From Candidozyma auris (lineage: Eukaryota; Ascomycota; Pichiomycetes; Serinales; Metschnikowiaceae): a stretch of 64,000 nt of DNA. Location of the stretch: the NCBI RefSeq assembly GCF_003013715.1, contig NC_072815.1, forward strand, positions 744,001 to 808,000, written 5' to 3'. The notes beneath the pieces were generated by a model that did no database searches, was not told the DNA's origin, and worked only from the letters and a program-made list of their open reading frames with translations. A program made the translations under genes and the position numbers. How positions within the stretch are numbered: position 1 is the stretch's first letter; every line of letters begins with the position of its first letter. Positions 37,773-46,799 of the stretch are shown one piece after another.

Positions 37773-38692
37773 TTTCTATGCATGTAAGCCGTTCGATTGC
37801 CTAGTACACTGATGTGGTGGTGGCTCACATTATGCAGTATCTAAATGTGAGTTTATAGTATATGCAGGATTTCACTCGAAAAGGTCTCACCATTCGAATC
37901 TTGAGCACGCTTAATCAAACGTCTAGCGAAAACACACAAAAAAGAATAATTATAAAAAAGAAAAGGTTCGTCAGTGCGTCTGTTCTCTAATAATTTTGAC
38001 TCTTCTGTGCTTCTACACACACGCAAATATGTGTTAACACCATGACGAATCGTTTACAGTGAAATTACCCTCCCGACCACGATAATCGGAGCTATGCCGG
38101 GTCGTCTCTCAACTAGATTCCGCTAGTGCCTAGTTTACATTAGGAAATAAAGGAGAAACTCATCAAAAAGTAGAGAAAAATGTAACTTCACGCCTCGGCA
38201 ACACTACGTATATCGGGGACAGACTCTTCACTAGATATGACCGAGCAACAACTTTTCAAAATAGGTAAAGTCCCCGGTAAATTCTACACTTGCAACTATT
38301 GAAGAAGAAGAACCCTAAGCCCATGTATTTTGCGCGAGGGTTTCAACCACCACTTAATCATATCACTGCGGTTACTCTGAAGTTGTGAATGTCACCACGA
38401 TGAAATCAATACATTACATGAAGAAGATGTATTTAAGGCAAGACTATTTTTTTTTTTTTTTTCTATTTTGCTTTATGCTTTTTTTTTTTTTCCTTAGCTT
38501 CGTCCTTTACTTTCTCTAACACTAACCCTCCACCAACCTATTCGCAGTCATGCTGCACGTAGCGAGGGAACTGGTAGCACGAATTATCGCGTTTGTTTGT
38601 TTTGACGACACGCTGCTGCATAGGTGACCAAACAACTTCAGTATACTAAGACTAAAACTTCCTTCAAACTCTTCCAGCTACAATCTGAACAA
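37773..38692. other. Long tRNA-Gly/TOS4 intergenic region
   Basis: About 920 bases without a recognisable gene. Features seen: AACCCTAA (a Tbf1 consensus) at 38311-38318, T16 at 38447-38462, T13 at 38479-38491 and TCGCGT (MCB-like, ACGCGA) at 38587-38592. The last lies about 100 bases before the TOS4 ATG and fits an SBF/MBF-regulated gene. The part before 38300 has no assigned role. Confidence 0.4.
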
Positions 38693-40225
38693 ATGGACCA
38701 TCAGTTCCCGCCCTCTTCTCCGGTCACACATGACACGGAGCAAAGAGACCCCTTCTCTAAGCTCAAAGGTTCTACCATAGGGTTTCCCCAGAGAGGTAGA
38801 TTCGACTACCCAACTCCCAACCCATCTTCTACGGCAGGCAGATCGTCGTCACCAGCAAGACAGGCAGATGATAGTGAAAACAATATTACTTTTAGCAGGC
38901 CTGCTAAGACAACGGCACCAATCAATAAAAGCTTCAACATTGTGAATCCAGACTCACTGGTTTTAAGAGTACCATTACTCACATCAAAACCTGAATTCTT
39001 CATCGGGAGAAGCCTGAAGTCTTGTGATTTTTCATTTAAGCCTATTGATAAGGCTGTTTCCAGAACTCACATCAAAGTCTACCACTCTGATGATAGCTTA
39101 GCTATTACGTGCCTAGGTTACAACGGAGTTGGGATGATATTGCCTCGCGTTTGCGAGGTTCATAAAGTTGAAGGGAAGGAGTCTTATTATAGATTGCAAG
39201 AAGCAAGCAAGCCGTTGAAGTTGCAAAATCTCTCAAAAACCATCCACTTGGACTACCAGCACACTGAGTTTCATGTGAGTAGGGGGGAGACGGTCGAAAT
39301 GCCACGGTTTACCAACATTCTCTTCCAGATCCACAGTAAAGTCGTCTTGCTTAATCCTGATGATTATGAAGAGGCCCTTACCGACGAGGAAGATTTCAGA
39401 CTCATGAAAGCAACAGAAAGCGACCACAACATCGATGAAGAGGTTCCTTCGAAGAAACAAGATAGTGCTGGTGATAAGAGTACTAAAAAAGAAGATGCTA
39501 CTCCTTTAAATTCATCAAAATTTAAGCCCTGTACACCAAAGAAAGTATCATACCGTGTGACTTCGGAAGAGCCCACCCCAATTAAGACATCCAAACTGAA
39601 AACCTCCCTTCCAAAAATTGCCTCTGAGGACAAAGAGAATGCTGAAATTAGAAACATAGGCGAAAGCGAAAAGGATGATTTGCATGATATTGCCCGACCT
39701 TTCAAAAGAGCCACCACACCTATGGCTAATAGAACCAACAATGTCTCCAAAAGTCCTCTCGTTAAGCGGAGGGCGACAAGCGAGGAGCCAGTAGGATCAA
39801 AAAAATCTAAGAAGGAACCTGCTAGAGACGCGGAGGGTAAACTCATCATTGATGATTCATGCATCAAGGGTCTAAAAAACGTGCGTGAAATCAGCAACAT
39901 TCTTATTAATCATCTAGCATTCTCTAGGCTTTCTTCAACGCCTGCTTCATTTTTGAATACAATACTGGCAGTGGTTTCCGAGCTCACGCTAGAGCAATTG
40001 AGGACTGTGCTTCATCAGATTGATTGCATTGGTGTCATCTACAGAGAAGGCAAAGATGCTGCCGGAAAGCCCCTTGAGGAGGAGTACTACTACATTCCTG
40101 AGAAGGATGAAGACTCTGAGAGGACCAAGCTCGTAAGCTCCATCAAGGGTCACGGTGGTTTGAGAGCTTGCAGAAGGAAACACAAACAGTACTATTGGAA
40201 GAAACCTGCTCCCATCAAGAAATAG
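38693..40225 (+). CDS. TOS4: FHA-domain G1/S chromatin regulator, TOS4/PLM2 type
   Basis: The 510-residue protein has a single FHA phosphothreonine-binding domain at about residues 85-205, with the signature Gly-Arg and Ser-Arg-x-His loops (FFIGRSLKS near 102-110, AVSRTHIKVY near 121-130). A long charged, Ser/Pro-rich middle follows. The C-terminal helical/winged domain (about 400-510) contains IKGLKNVREISNILINHLAFSRLSS and ends GGLRACRRKHKQYYWKK. This is the plan of Tos4/Plm2, SBF/MBF targets that bind promoters and histone deacetylases and act in the replication checkpoint. Upstream of the ATG at 38693 the frame opens only from a GTG. Confidence 0.85.
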   Translation: MDHQFPPSSPVTHDTEQRDPFSKLKGSTIGFPQRGRFDYPTPNPSSTAGRSSSPARQADDSENNITFSRPAKTTAPINKSFNIVNPDSLVLRVPLLTSKPEFFIGRSLKSCDFSFKPIDKAVSRTHIKVYHSDDSLAITCLGYNGVGMILPRVCEVHKVEGKESYYRLQEASKPLKLQNLSKTIHLDYQHTEFHVSRGETVEMPRFTNILFQIHSKVVLLNPDDYEEALTDEEDFRLMKATESDHNIDEEVPSKKQDSAGDKSTKKEDATPLNSSKFKPCTPKKVSYRVTSEEPTPIKTSKLKTSLPKIASEDKENAEIRNIGESEKDDLHDIARPFKRATTPMANRTNNVSKSPLVKRRATSEEPVGSKKSKKEPARDAEGKLIIDDSCIKGLKNVREISNILINHLAFSRLSSTPASFLNTILAVVSELTLEQLRTVLHQIDCIGVIYREGKDAAGKPLEEEYYYIPEKDEDSERTKLVSSIKGHGGLRACRRKHKQYYWKKPAPIKK

Positions 40226-40256
40226 ATTTCCAAAAACATCCTAATTTTATTTTCAT

Positions 40257-41432
40257 TTAAGCTTCAACTTTGATTCTTTTGAGTTTTGGCCCACTGGACG
40301 CAAGCTCGGTAGAAATCTCTATAGTCTCCGCTTTGACGCTGGCATCCTCCGATTTCGTCGAAGGATCTTGTTCTATTTTTACTTCATGTTTAACTCTTAC
40401 GCCGTCCTTTTGGTTGATTCCATTATTCAAATCCGAAAGGTCAGCAGCGAACATGACCAGTTGGGCCCACCCAGCATACTTCCCAAACAACTTCTGTAGA
40501 TGAAGACGAACCTGATGATACGAAACCTTGTTCATAGTCTTCGGCCCTTTGTACTTGTAATCTCGAGTAGCGATCTGCAAAACATGTGTATCAACTGGCA
40601 CTACATCGTGCTTATCCAATGCCATGAGGCAGATGCAATCAGCAACTTTAGGGCCCACACCTGAGAGCTGAAGAAGATACTCGTGGGCATCTTCATAGCT
40701 CTTCTGCCTCTGCGCATGCAACGTCTCCATGGTGATTTCAGGAATCTCAGGGTTCATGAAAAGCTTTGCAGTTTGATTGATGTACTTCGCTCTGTAACCA
40801 AATCCGAGATCTCTTAGCTTTTGTTCCACGTCTGGGCCTGCGAGAGCAGCAGGCTCCGGAAAAGTGAAATATGCATGGTCATCATAGTCATTGATGTAAG
40901 TACCAAACTCTTGGCATAAAGCATCACACATTTTAGAGATTCTCTTGACATTGTTATTCGACGAGCAGATAAACAGCACTACCGTCTCCCATGGATCCTG
41001 TCTCAAGATTCTAATTCCAGGAAAAGTGGCAAAAGAAACCGCTCTGCTCTTTGATCTGTACTTGAGCTCGACCTCTGCCCATTGCGCGTAGAGTTCCTTA
41101 AGTTTCACATTTAGATTGAAATAGTCATGAATAAATTCTCTTGTTGTCTCGTATGCTTTTGATATACCGCTTGACAGGGACTGATCGTCTGGAAGTATGC
41201 ATGCGTAGTGTAAATGACTTGAGTCTTGCTTCAAGAGGATAATCTGGCCGTTAGCGGTGAAGCTCCAAACGGAATCCACATTTTTCCAGCGAAATGTTTG
41301 GCCACAACGTAGAACACGAGCGAGTGATAATTCGACAGGGGAAAGGGGTATCAGTTTCCAAAGAAGGTTGGCAGTCATTTTAAGAAGAAGAGAACTGGGT
41401 GTGAGAATCAGAGCGCGTCTCATCGAGTTCAT
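40257..41432 (-). CDS. OGG1: 8-oxoguanine DNA glycosylase/AP lyase OGG1
   Basis: The 391-residue protein is a helix-hairpin-helix-GPD glycosylase that removes 8-oxoguanine. Seen in the sequence are the N-terminal OGG domain (LRCGQTFRWK at 41-50), QDPWETVVLFICSSNNNVKRI (145-165) and LGFGYRAKYI (209-218). The hairpin and catalytic Lys are in LLQLSGVGPKVADC (K262), and the catalytic Asp is in VPVDTHV (D281). A non-conserved charged tail follows. Three ATGs lie near the start: 41432, 41423 and 41378. The first adds a basic, hydrophobic leader (MRRALILTPSSLLL) resembling a mitochondrial presequence; the last, MTANLLWK, is where nuclear homologues begin. Confidence 0.96.
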   Translation of the reverse strand: MNSMRRALILTPSSLLLKMTANLLWKLIPLSPVELSLARVLRCGQTFRWKNVDSVWSFTANGQIILLKQDSSHLHYACILPDDQSLSSGISKAYETTREFIHDYFNLNVKLKELYAQWAEVELKYRSKSRAVSFATFPGIRILRQDPWETVVLFICSSNNNVKRISKMCDALCQEFGTYINDYDDHAYFTFPEPAALAGPDVEQKLRDLGFGYRAKYINQTAKLFMNPEIPEITMETLHAQRQKSYEDAHEYLLQLSGVGPKVADCICLMALDKHDVVPVDTHVLQIATRDYKYKGPKTMNKVSYHQVRLHLQKLFGKYAGWAQLVMFAADLSDLNNGINQKDGVRVKHEVKIEQDPSTKSEDASVKAETIEISTELASSGPKLKRIKVEA

Positions 41433-42235
41433 GTACGCGATAGGAAATGTAATTACAGAGATATGCCCAAACGGTCAAGTGCGACAGATAAAAGGTTCTT
41501 GAGCACTGCTGCGGTTGAGTCTAGCAGCCTATTCTTCAAACATTTCATTATAATTTGCGTTTTGCCTTTCTTTGGATTCTGCAAAACTTCATCATCTTTT
41601 GTGTTGGCGTCATATCTGAAATTGAAGGTAATCTCTTTCAACATTGAACCCAAGGTATGCTCGATTTTAAAACCCTCAGTAACATTTCAAGCACTCTGAT
41701 CATCAGTTGTCTTTATCTGTGTTGGAGAAACTTCATTAACTAGACTTGTTGATAGTATTTCTCGGACTATCTATAAGTTAAATGTCCACTCCGTACTTCT
41801 ATTTTGGCTTATACGACGAGGAAGATTCTTTTAACGTCAACTTTGTTTATTTGGTCTCGATGAATCTGTCTTTTTACATGTGTAACTGCAATACAAGTTG
41901 AGTCTATAAGGTTTGCCAATAGATTGATGCAGAATTTAGGGCCACGTTTCTTTCATCGTATTTGCTTAACATCCATGTAAACCATATTCACCATATTCGA
42001 GAGCCTGGAATTGGACAGTCAGATGTTAAGATGTACAATCTCAAAGCTACAGACATATCCCACTAAAGTAGACTTTGTCATGATAAAATCGAAAAGTAGA
42101 CATCTGTGAGTCTCTGAAGTCTAAAGGTGCTTGGAGATGCTGGTAGAAGTCGATTTGAACATAAACACAAAAATTTCTTTGGCGGGGTAATCGAAGCCAG
42201 AGGCTGAAAGGTAAAGATACAAGAGAAGTATTTGA
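41433..42235. other. OGG1 upstream region
   Basis: About 800 bases upstream of OGG1 and downstream of the next minus-strand gene. No domain-bearing frame, RNA gene or repeat seen. Confidence 0.4.
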
Positions 42236-43730
42236 CTATATGGCCATCACTTCCTTCCTCATTGCGAGTAGCAGGCGAAGACTACGACATGCATCTTCGA
42301 GATTATCCTCTAGGAGTGTCGGGTAATCGTACTTGAATAAAGCTCTGCTCGACTTTTGAAAGTACCAAGCCCCTTGTTTCTTGTGAAACAGTTCAATTTC
42401 TTCAGGCTGAAGGTTGAACGCACAGTGCCAGTTGTAAAAGTTAATGTAGGCATTCATAGCCTTACGATGGAACCTCTTACTGCTATTGTAGTTATGTGCG
42501 AGTTCTTTAAATCGAGCTCTCCAAGCGTTAGAAATTACCTTGTGAAATTGAAGAAGCTGATCCGTCTTCTTGTATAATTTCGGACTTAAATCAGAAAATT
42601 CCTTCTCACTTAGTTGCGATCGATGTTGGTACACACGAGATACCGTGCTCAACGTCTTGCGAAGCTTACTGATTTCCTCAGCAAATGTTCTGAATTTTGT
42701 AATCAAGTTGCCGTTTACCTCTACCGTAAGATTATAAAACAACTTTTTAAATTGTTCTAAGACAGTGGCGACTCTCTGATCACTATCAAAGGCTCTAGGG
42801 GAAAACTTCGATATGATGTTCAAACGGTCAATCTCCTCCTCAACCGGCTTTTGCAAAGTTTGAACTGTCCCAACCTCAGCCTTCCAAAACATTTCGGTAT
42901 CGCCAATACATGTGAGCGTTCTAATTGCGTGCAACAATTCTTTGAGATTTAGAATGGAATAAAGACTGTGGCCGCTCACTGGCTTCGGATACTTCTTTGG
43001 AACCCGTTTCGCCATCTGCCTCTGCACTCTCCAACGTCTTTTCAGGTGGCTCTTTGGCGCTTACTATTGAAAGGTTGGGGCTCGCAGCTTTCTCAATTTG
43101 GGACCCGGTTGAAGACCTAAACCTTTCATGGCGTCGAGAAACAATTTCATGTCTCAATTGTGATTTGTCTTGGTCTCTCGTCTTGGCCAGCACTGCATCA
43201 TCTTTGTTCCTGACTGTTGAGACCCACTCTGGTTTCGTCGTCGATTGTGATGTAGCCTGCTGTTCATGTTGTGGTCCAGGTATAAGCATGGGCTCATGGC
43301 GTTCTGTTCTTGAATTCATCGACTGCAATAATGGTCTCCTACCAGTTTGCCTCTTGCTGTAGTCAAAAATCTCATCTTGGGTTCTCTGACCCGCAAAGGT
43401 TGCTGGGGATGTCTTGCTTGAGAATATGGAACTGGGTTCAAATAATTCCTTTCCATTCTCATCAGAAAGCTGAGCTGACATAGAAGCCTTTCTCTCGTGT
43501 CCTTTCTCGATCCTTTGACTTTTCAGAAATGTGTCTTCCACCTCGAACAAGACGATTGGATTCTCATGCGTGACAACTTCTTCATCCGTATCCTCTTTTT
43601 TTTTATTGGATTTTCTCGTCTCACCCGAATGGCTTCTCCTAGACATCACCCTAGATAACCTTCGTATCGACTTAAGCACCCCTTTATCCTTTGTACCAAT
43701 GGTCTCGGAACTTCGATTCTCGGTCGTCAT
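42236..43730 (-). CDS. Unidentified basic protein, probably two exons with a 40-nt intron
   Basis: Two minus-strand frames overlap by about 95 nt. The first (ATG 43730 to stop 42921) is basic and Ser-rich at the N-terminus (KGVLKSIRRLSRVMSRRSHS). The second (stop at 42236) is helical, from about LLHAIRTLTCIGDTEMFWK to LRLLLAMRKEVMAI. The second lies in the +1 frame relative to the first. A 40-nt intron at 42940-42979 (GTGAGC at its 5' end, TTCTAAA branch-like box, eight bases, then AAAG) would join them in phase and give 484 residues. Its geometry resembles the certain introns here. Alternatives are a separate gene starting at the ATG at 43015, another intron (GTAAGC to GCAG, 49 nt), or a sequence error. 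I recognise no family; the helical C-terminal half could be a scaffold or BAR-like module, but this is a guess. Confidence 0.6.
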
Positions 43731-44561
43731 TATAAAGACTTAATGTTATCAGAAACAGAATAAAGTGTAACATTTTTGAGCAAGTGTACAATCTACGAGT
43801 TTCCTATTTTCATCTTCAATTTCGGACGTTAGATCGAGATATCTCGAATAGTCAGTCATGCTGTTTCGGATTAAAGGAGTTGCCAAAATCGTCATTCCTT
43901 TGATTTTGTCAGCACAGAGGCACTTTGATAATTCTAATTTAAATGATAGAACGCGATGGCATCAACATGCTTCGTTCCCGGTGTTATGACATTTTTTCCG
44001 AAGTTTCCAGAACACCTCTTTCAAATGCAGATGAAAATCAGAACAACATGTAATCGAATTCCGCTCGAAGTAACCCCTTTCAAATTTGATAGCTCGGTGT
44101 TGAAGAAAACAAAATGAATCTCTCCATGGAATTTCTGCCTCGAGGTTGTAATGTTCTTGCGAAATGTTTTGCGACAAGAGCAAGACAACATCGATGTCAA
44201 TGGAAAAAAAAACTAATGAAAATCTCCCCATTGCTTCGCCCAGGCAATTTTATGTAAAAATTGAGCCAGATGTAAATGACAAAAAGCTACTCCCACAAAG
44301 TACTGATTCCTAAAGGGAATAGCCGCCTCTGTACCCATCAGAGAAGTTCTCTAGCATTCTTCCTCATGCATCGAGCGAAATCTTACATACTCGACTCATA
44401 ATCAACTCATCGTCTTACGAGGAGGCCCTTATATTTACAGGTTCAGAAGAGCAAAGTGATTAGTGGTTTACTGAATTTATCAGCCCACCTTTACGCTGGG
44501 ATCTACATCAACTGCGCGGTGCGCGTAATTTAGTAAGCCATTGCCATCACCAACCGAGTCC
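43731..44561. promoter_or_regulatory. Divergent promoter region before MGS1
   Basis: About 830 bases without a supported gene. Just before MGS1 a GC-rich patch (44512-44527) contains GCGCG cores near the start, which could be weak MCB-like sites. Nothing else seen. Confidence 0.35.
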
Positions 44562-46799
44562 ATGGAAGAAAAGTGTCCCATATGCTTCAAGCAATTCCCA
44601 ATACCATTTCTAGAACGCCATGTGAACTCCTGCTTAGATACTTTGGAACTGCTGCTGCTGCCGGTGCCGGCCACTGTGAGCGGCCTGGCGGAAGGTGAAT
44701 CAGATGAGTCTACTATGAAAGAGCCAAAGCAGCTAGACGCGTTTGCAGCTCTTGGTTTGAAGACAGATTCATGGAGGAATTCTGATAAAGCCGTGAAGAA
44801 AGAGAAAGCCACGCTCACAGGCATTCTTATCGCGGAAAGACGCTTGAAGCGCAAACAGGAAGAGCTTGAAAGAGAGATCAAGAGGCAGTCTTTGGAGAAG
44901 AGCTCGCTGCTAGATGAATCTTCACAGCTGGCAGGGTCACTGGGTCAGGCACGCGAGACTGGTGTTTGCGACGCTCATGGAAGCACTCAGGTAGCGGGCT
45001 CAGTCGAGAATGATCATACTGATATTCTGGGTAAGCTGGACAGCCAGGTCGGTGTATTAAGGAACAGACAACGAGATCGGAACGATGAGCTCGCAAAGTT
45101 GACAAGAGAAGCGGAGTTACCACTAGCGCAAAGACTACGACCAAAGACTCTTGATGATTTCTTTGGACAGGAGAAACTAGTTGGTGAGAATGGCGTGCTT
45201 CGAAACATCATGAGCGCAGAGCAGATACCCTCGTTCATTCTTTGGGGTGTGCCAGGTGTTGGGAAAACATCATTGGCCCGCATAATTGCGACGTCATCTA
45301 ACTACAAATTTGTTGAATTATCAGGGGCGGACAGTAATGCTAAGAAGCTTAAAGAGGCATTTGCTGATGCACAATCAGAACGACAACTTACAGGGCAAAG
45401 AACTATTCTATTCCTCGACGAGATTCACAGATTTAACAGAGCTGTGCAAGATTTGCTCTTGCCAGTCATCGAGAAGGGTACTGTAACAGTGATAGGGGCC
45501 ACCACGGAAAACCCATCCTTCACATTAAACAATGCTCTCTTATCCAGAATGCATACGTTTGTGATGGAGCCACTATCCAACGAAGCTCTTGTGAAGATTT
45601 TGAATCGTGGGCTCTTCTTGATTAACAAGACAAGGAAGCTTGTCTACAAGCTACATTTGATTGCCCTAAGCAGAGATGCAATAAACCACATAGCACGCGT
45701 GAGTACTGGAGATTCACGAGTCGCCCTTAATATATTGGAGTCAATCAACGCTTATTTGTCAGGTATGATTTACAAGGTCGTAAAAAAAGAAGAACCTGAA
45801 ATTGAGACTATTGATTTTGATCCGAAGTTTGGTGTGATTAAAGTTGGCATTGAGGAGTTGAAGCCGCTCATGAGATCGCAAAACTTTCATCAAATGTATG
45901 ATAAGGTGGGTGAGAACCACTACGATACAATAAGTGCATTCCATAAATCAGTTCGAGGTTGCAATGCTGACGCTGCCGTGTTCTATCTAGTGCGCATGCT
46001 CAGTGGTGGCGAAGACCCTCTTTTTATCGCCAGGCGAATGATCGTAATCGCAAGTGAAGATATTGGGCTACGTGATTCCTCGTGTTTGCCGTTTGCGATC
46101 TCCGTCATGGAGGCCATACAGTTCATTGGTATGCCAGAAGGTGAGATCATCTTGGCTCACTGTGCTGTTAAACTTTCAAGAGCTCCTAAGTCCACCAAAT
46201 CCTATAGAGCGCTCAGAGGGGCTCAAGCATTGCTCAAGGAAAATCCCGATGTGATGAAATTGCCAATTCCATTGCACTTAAGAAATGCTCCAACAGCTTT
46301 GATGAAGGATTTGGGTTATGGGAATACCTACAAATACAATCCTCACTATAAACATGGGAAGGTGGTACAGGAGTATCTCCCACCCGAATTGAACGAAACA
46401 AAGTTTGTTGAAAATGGTCATTTCAAAGACGGTACAGATCGCTTGGTGAGCATGGAGGAAATGAAAGCCCTTGATGAAGAGCGACAAGCTTTTGAAGAGT
46501 TCAAGAGATCGAAACGTGAAGAACGAAGTACTTTGGCAAAAAATTCTCGTAAGCAATCCCGGGAAAAGACAAGAACACTCATAGAACTGGTTGAAGACAG
46601 CGCCGAGAGACTTAATAGTTACGATGAATTTTTAGACCAAAGCGATCAACCTGAATATTTCGATGGAGATGAACGAGATCACTACTCGGATGATCCTGAC
46701 GCATCTCACAATTTTGAGTGTTCATATGATGAGTTTGTGAATGAGAAGTCTTTTGAGCAGAGAGACAGCCCCATCCATTATGATGAAATGACTATTTAA
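44562..46799 (+). CDS. MGS1: MGS1/WRNIP1 AAA+ ATPase with RBZ zinc finger
   Basis: The 745-residue protein has a ubiquitin-binding RBZ finger at the N-terminus (C5 and C8 in CPICF, H20 and C24 in ERHVNSC). A linker and an AAA+ domain related to RarA follow: SLAQRLRPKTLDDFFGQ-type start near 192, Walker A GVPGVGKTS near 228, Walker B ILFLDEIHRFNR near 282, and the sensor region GATTENPSF. The C-terminal helical domain has GSLPxxAI-like stretches. Mgs1 is a DNA-annealing ATPase that acts with PCNA at stalled forks. The acidic tail (about 630-745) is longer than in S. cerevisiae. Four CTG codons at 44649-44660 follow the finger. The start is the first ATG, 44562. Confidence 0.94.
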   Translation: MEEKCPICFKQFPIPFLERHVNSCLDTLELLLLPVPATVSGLAEGESDESTMKEPKQLDAFAALGLKTDSWRNSDKAVKKEKATLTGILIAERRLKRKQEELEREIKRQSLEKSSLLDESSQLAGSLGQARETGVCDAHGSTQVAGSVENDHTDILGKLDSQVGVLRNRQRDRNDELAKLTREAELPLAQRLRPKTLDDFFGQEKLVGENGVLRNIMSAEQIPSFILWGVPGVGKTSLARIIATSSNYKFVELSGADSNAKKLKEAFADAQSERQLTGQRTILFLDEIHRFNRAVQDLLLPVIEKGTVTVIGATTENPSFTLNNALLSRMHTFVMEPLSNEALVKILNRGLFLINKTRKLVYKLHLIALSRDAINHIARVSTGDSRVALNILESINAYLSGMIYKVVKKEEPEIETIDFDPKFGVIKVGIEELKPLMRSQNFHQMYDKVGENHYDTISAFHKSVRGCNADAAVFYLVRMLSGGEDPLFIARRMIVIASEDIGLRDSSCLPFAISVMEAIQFIGMPEGEIILAHCAVKLSRAPKSTKSYRALRGAQALLKENPDVMKLPIPLHLRNAPTALMKDLGYGNTYKYNPHYKHGKVVQEYLPPELNETKFVENGHFKDGTDRLVSMEEMKALDEERQAFEEFKRSKREERSTLAKNSRKQSREKTRTLIELVEDSAERLNSYDEFLDQSDQPEYFDGDERDHYSDDPDASHNFECSYDEFVNEKSFEQRDSPIHYDEMTI

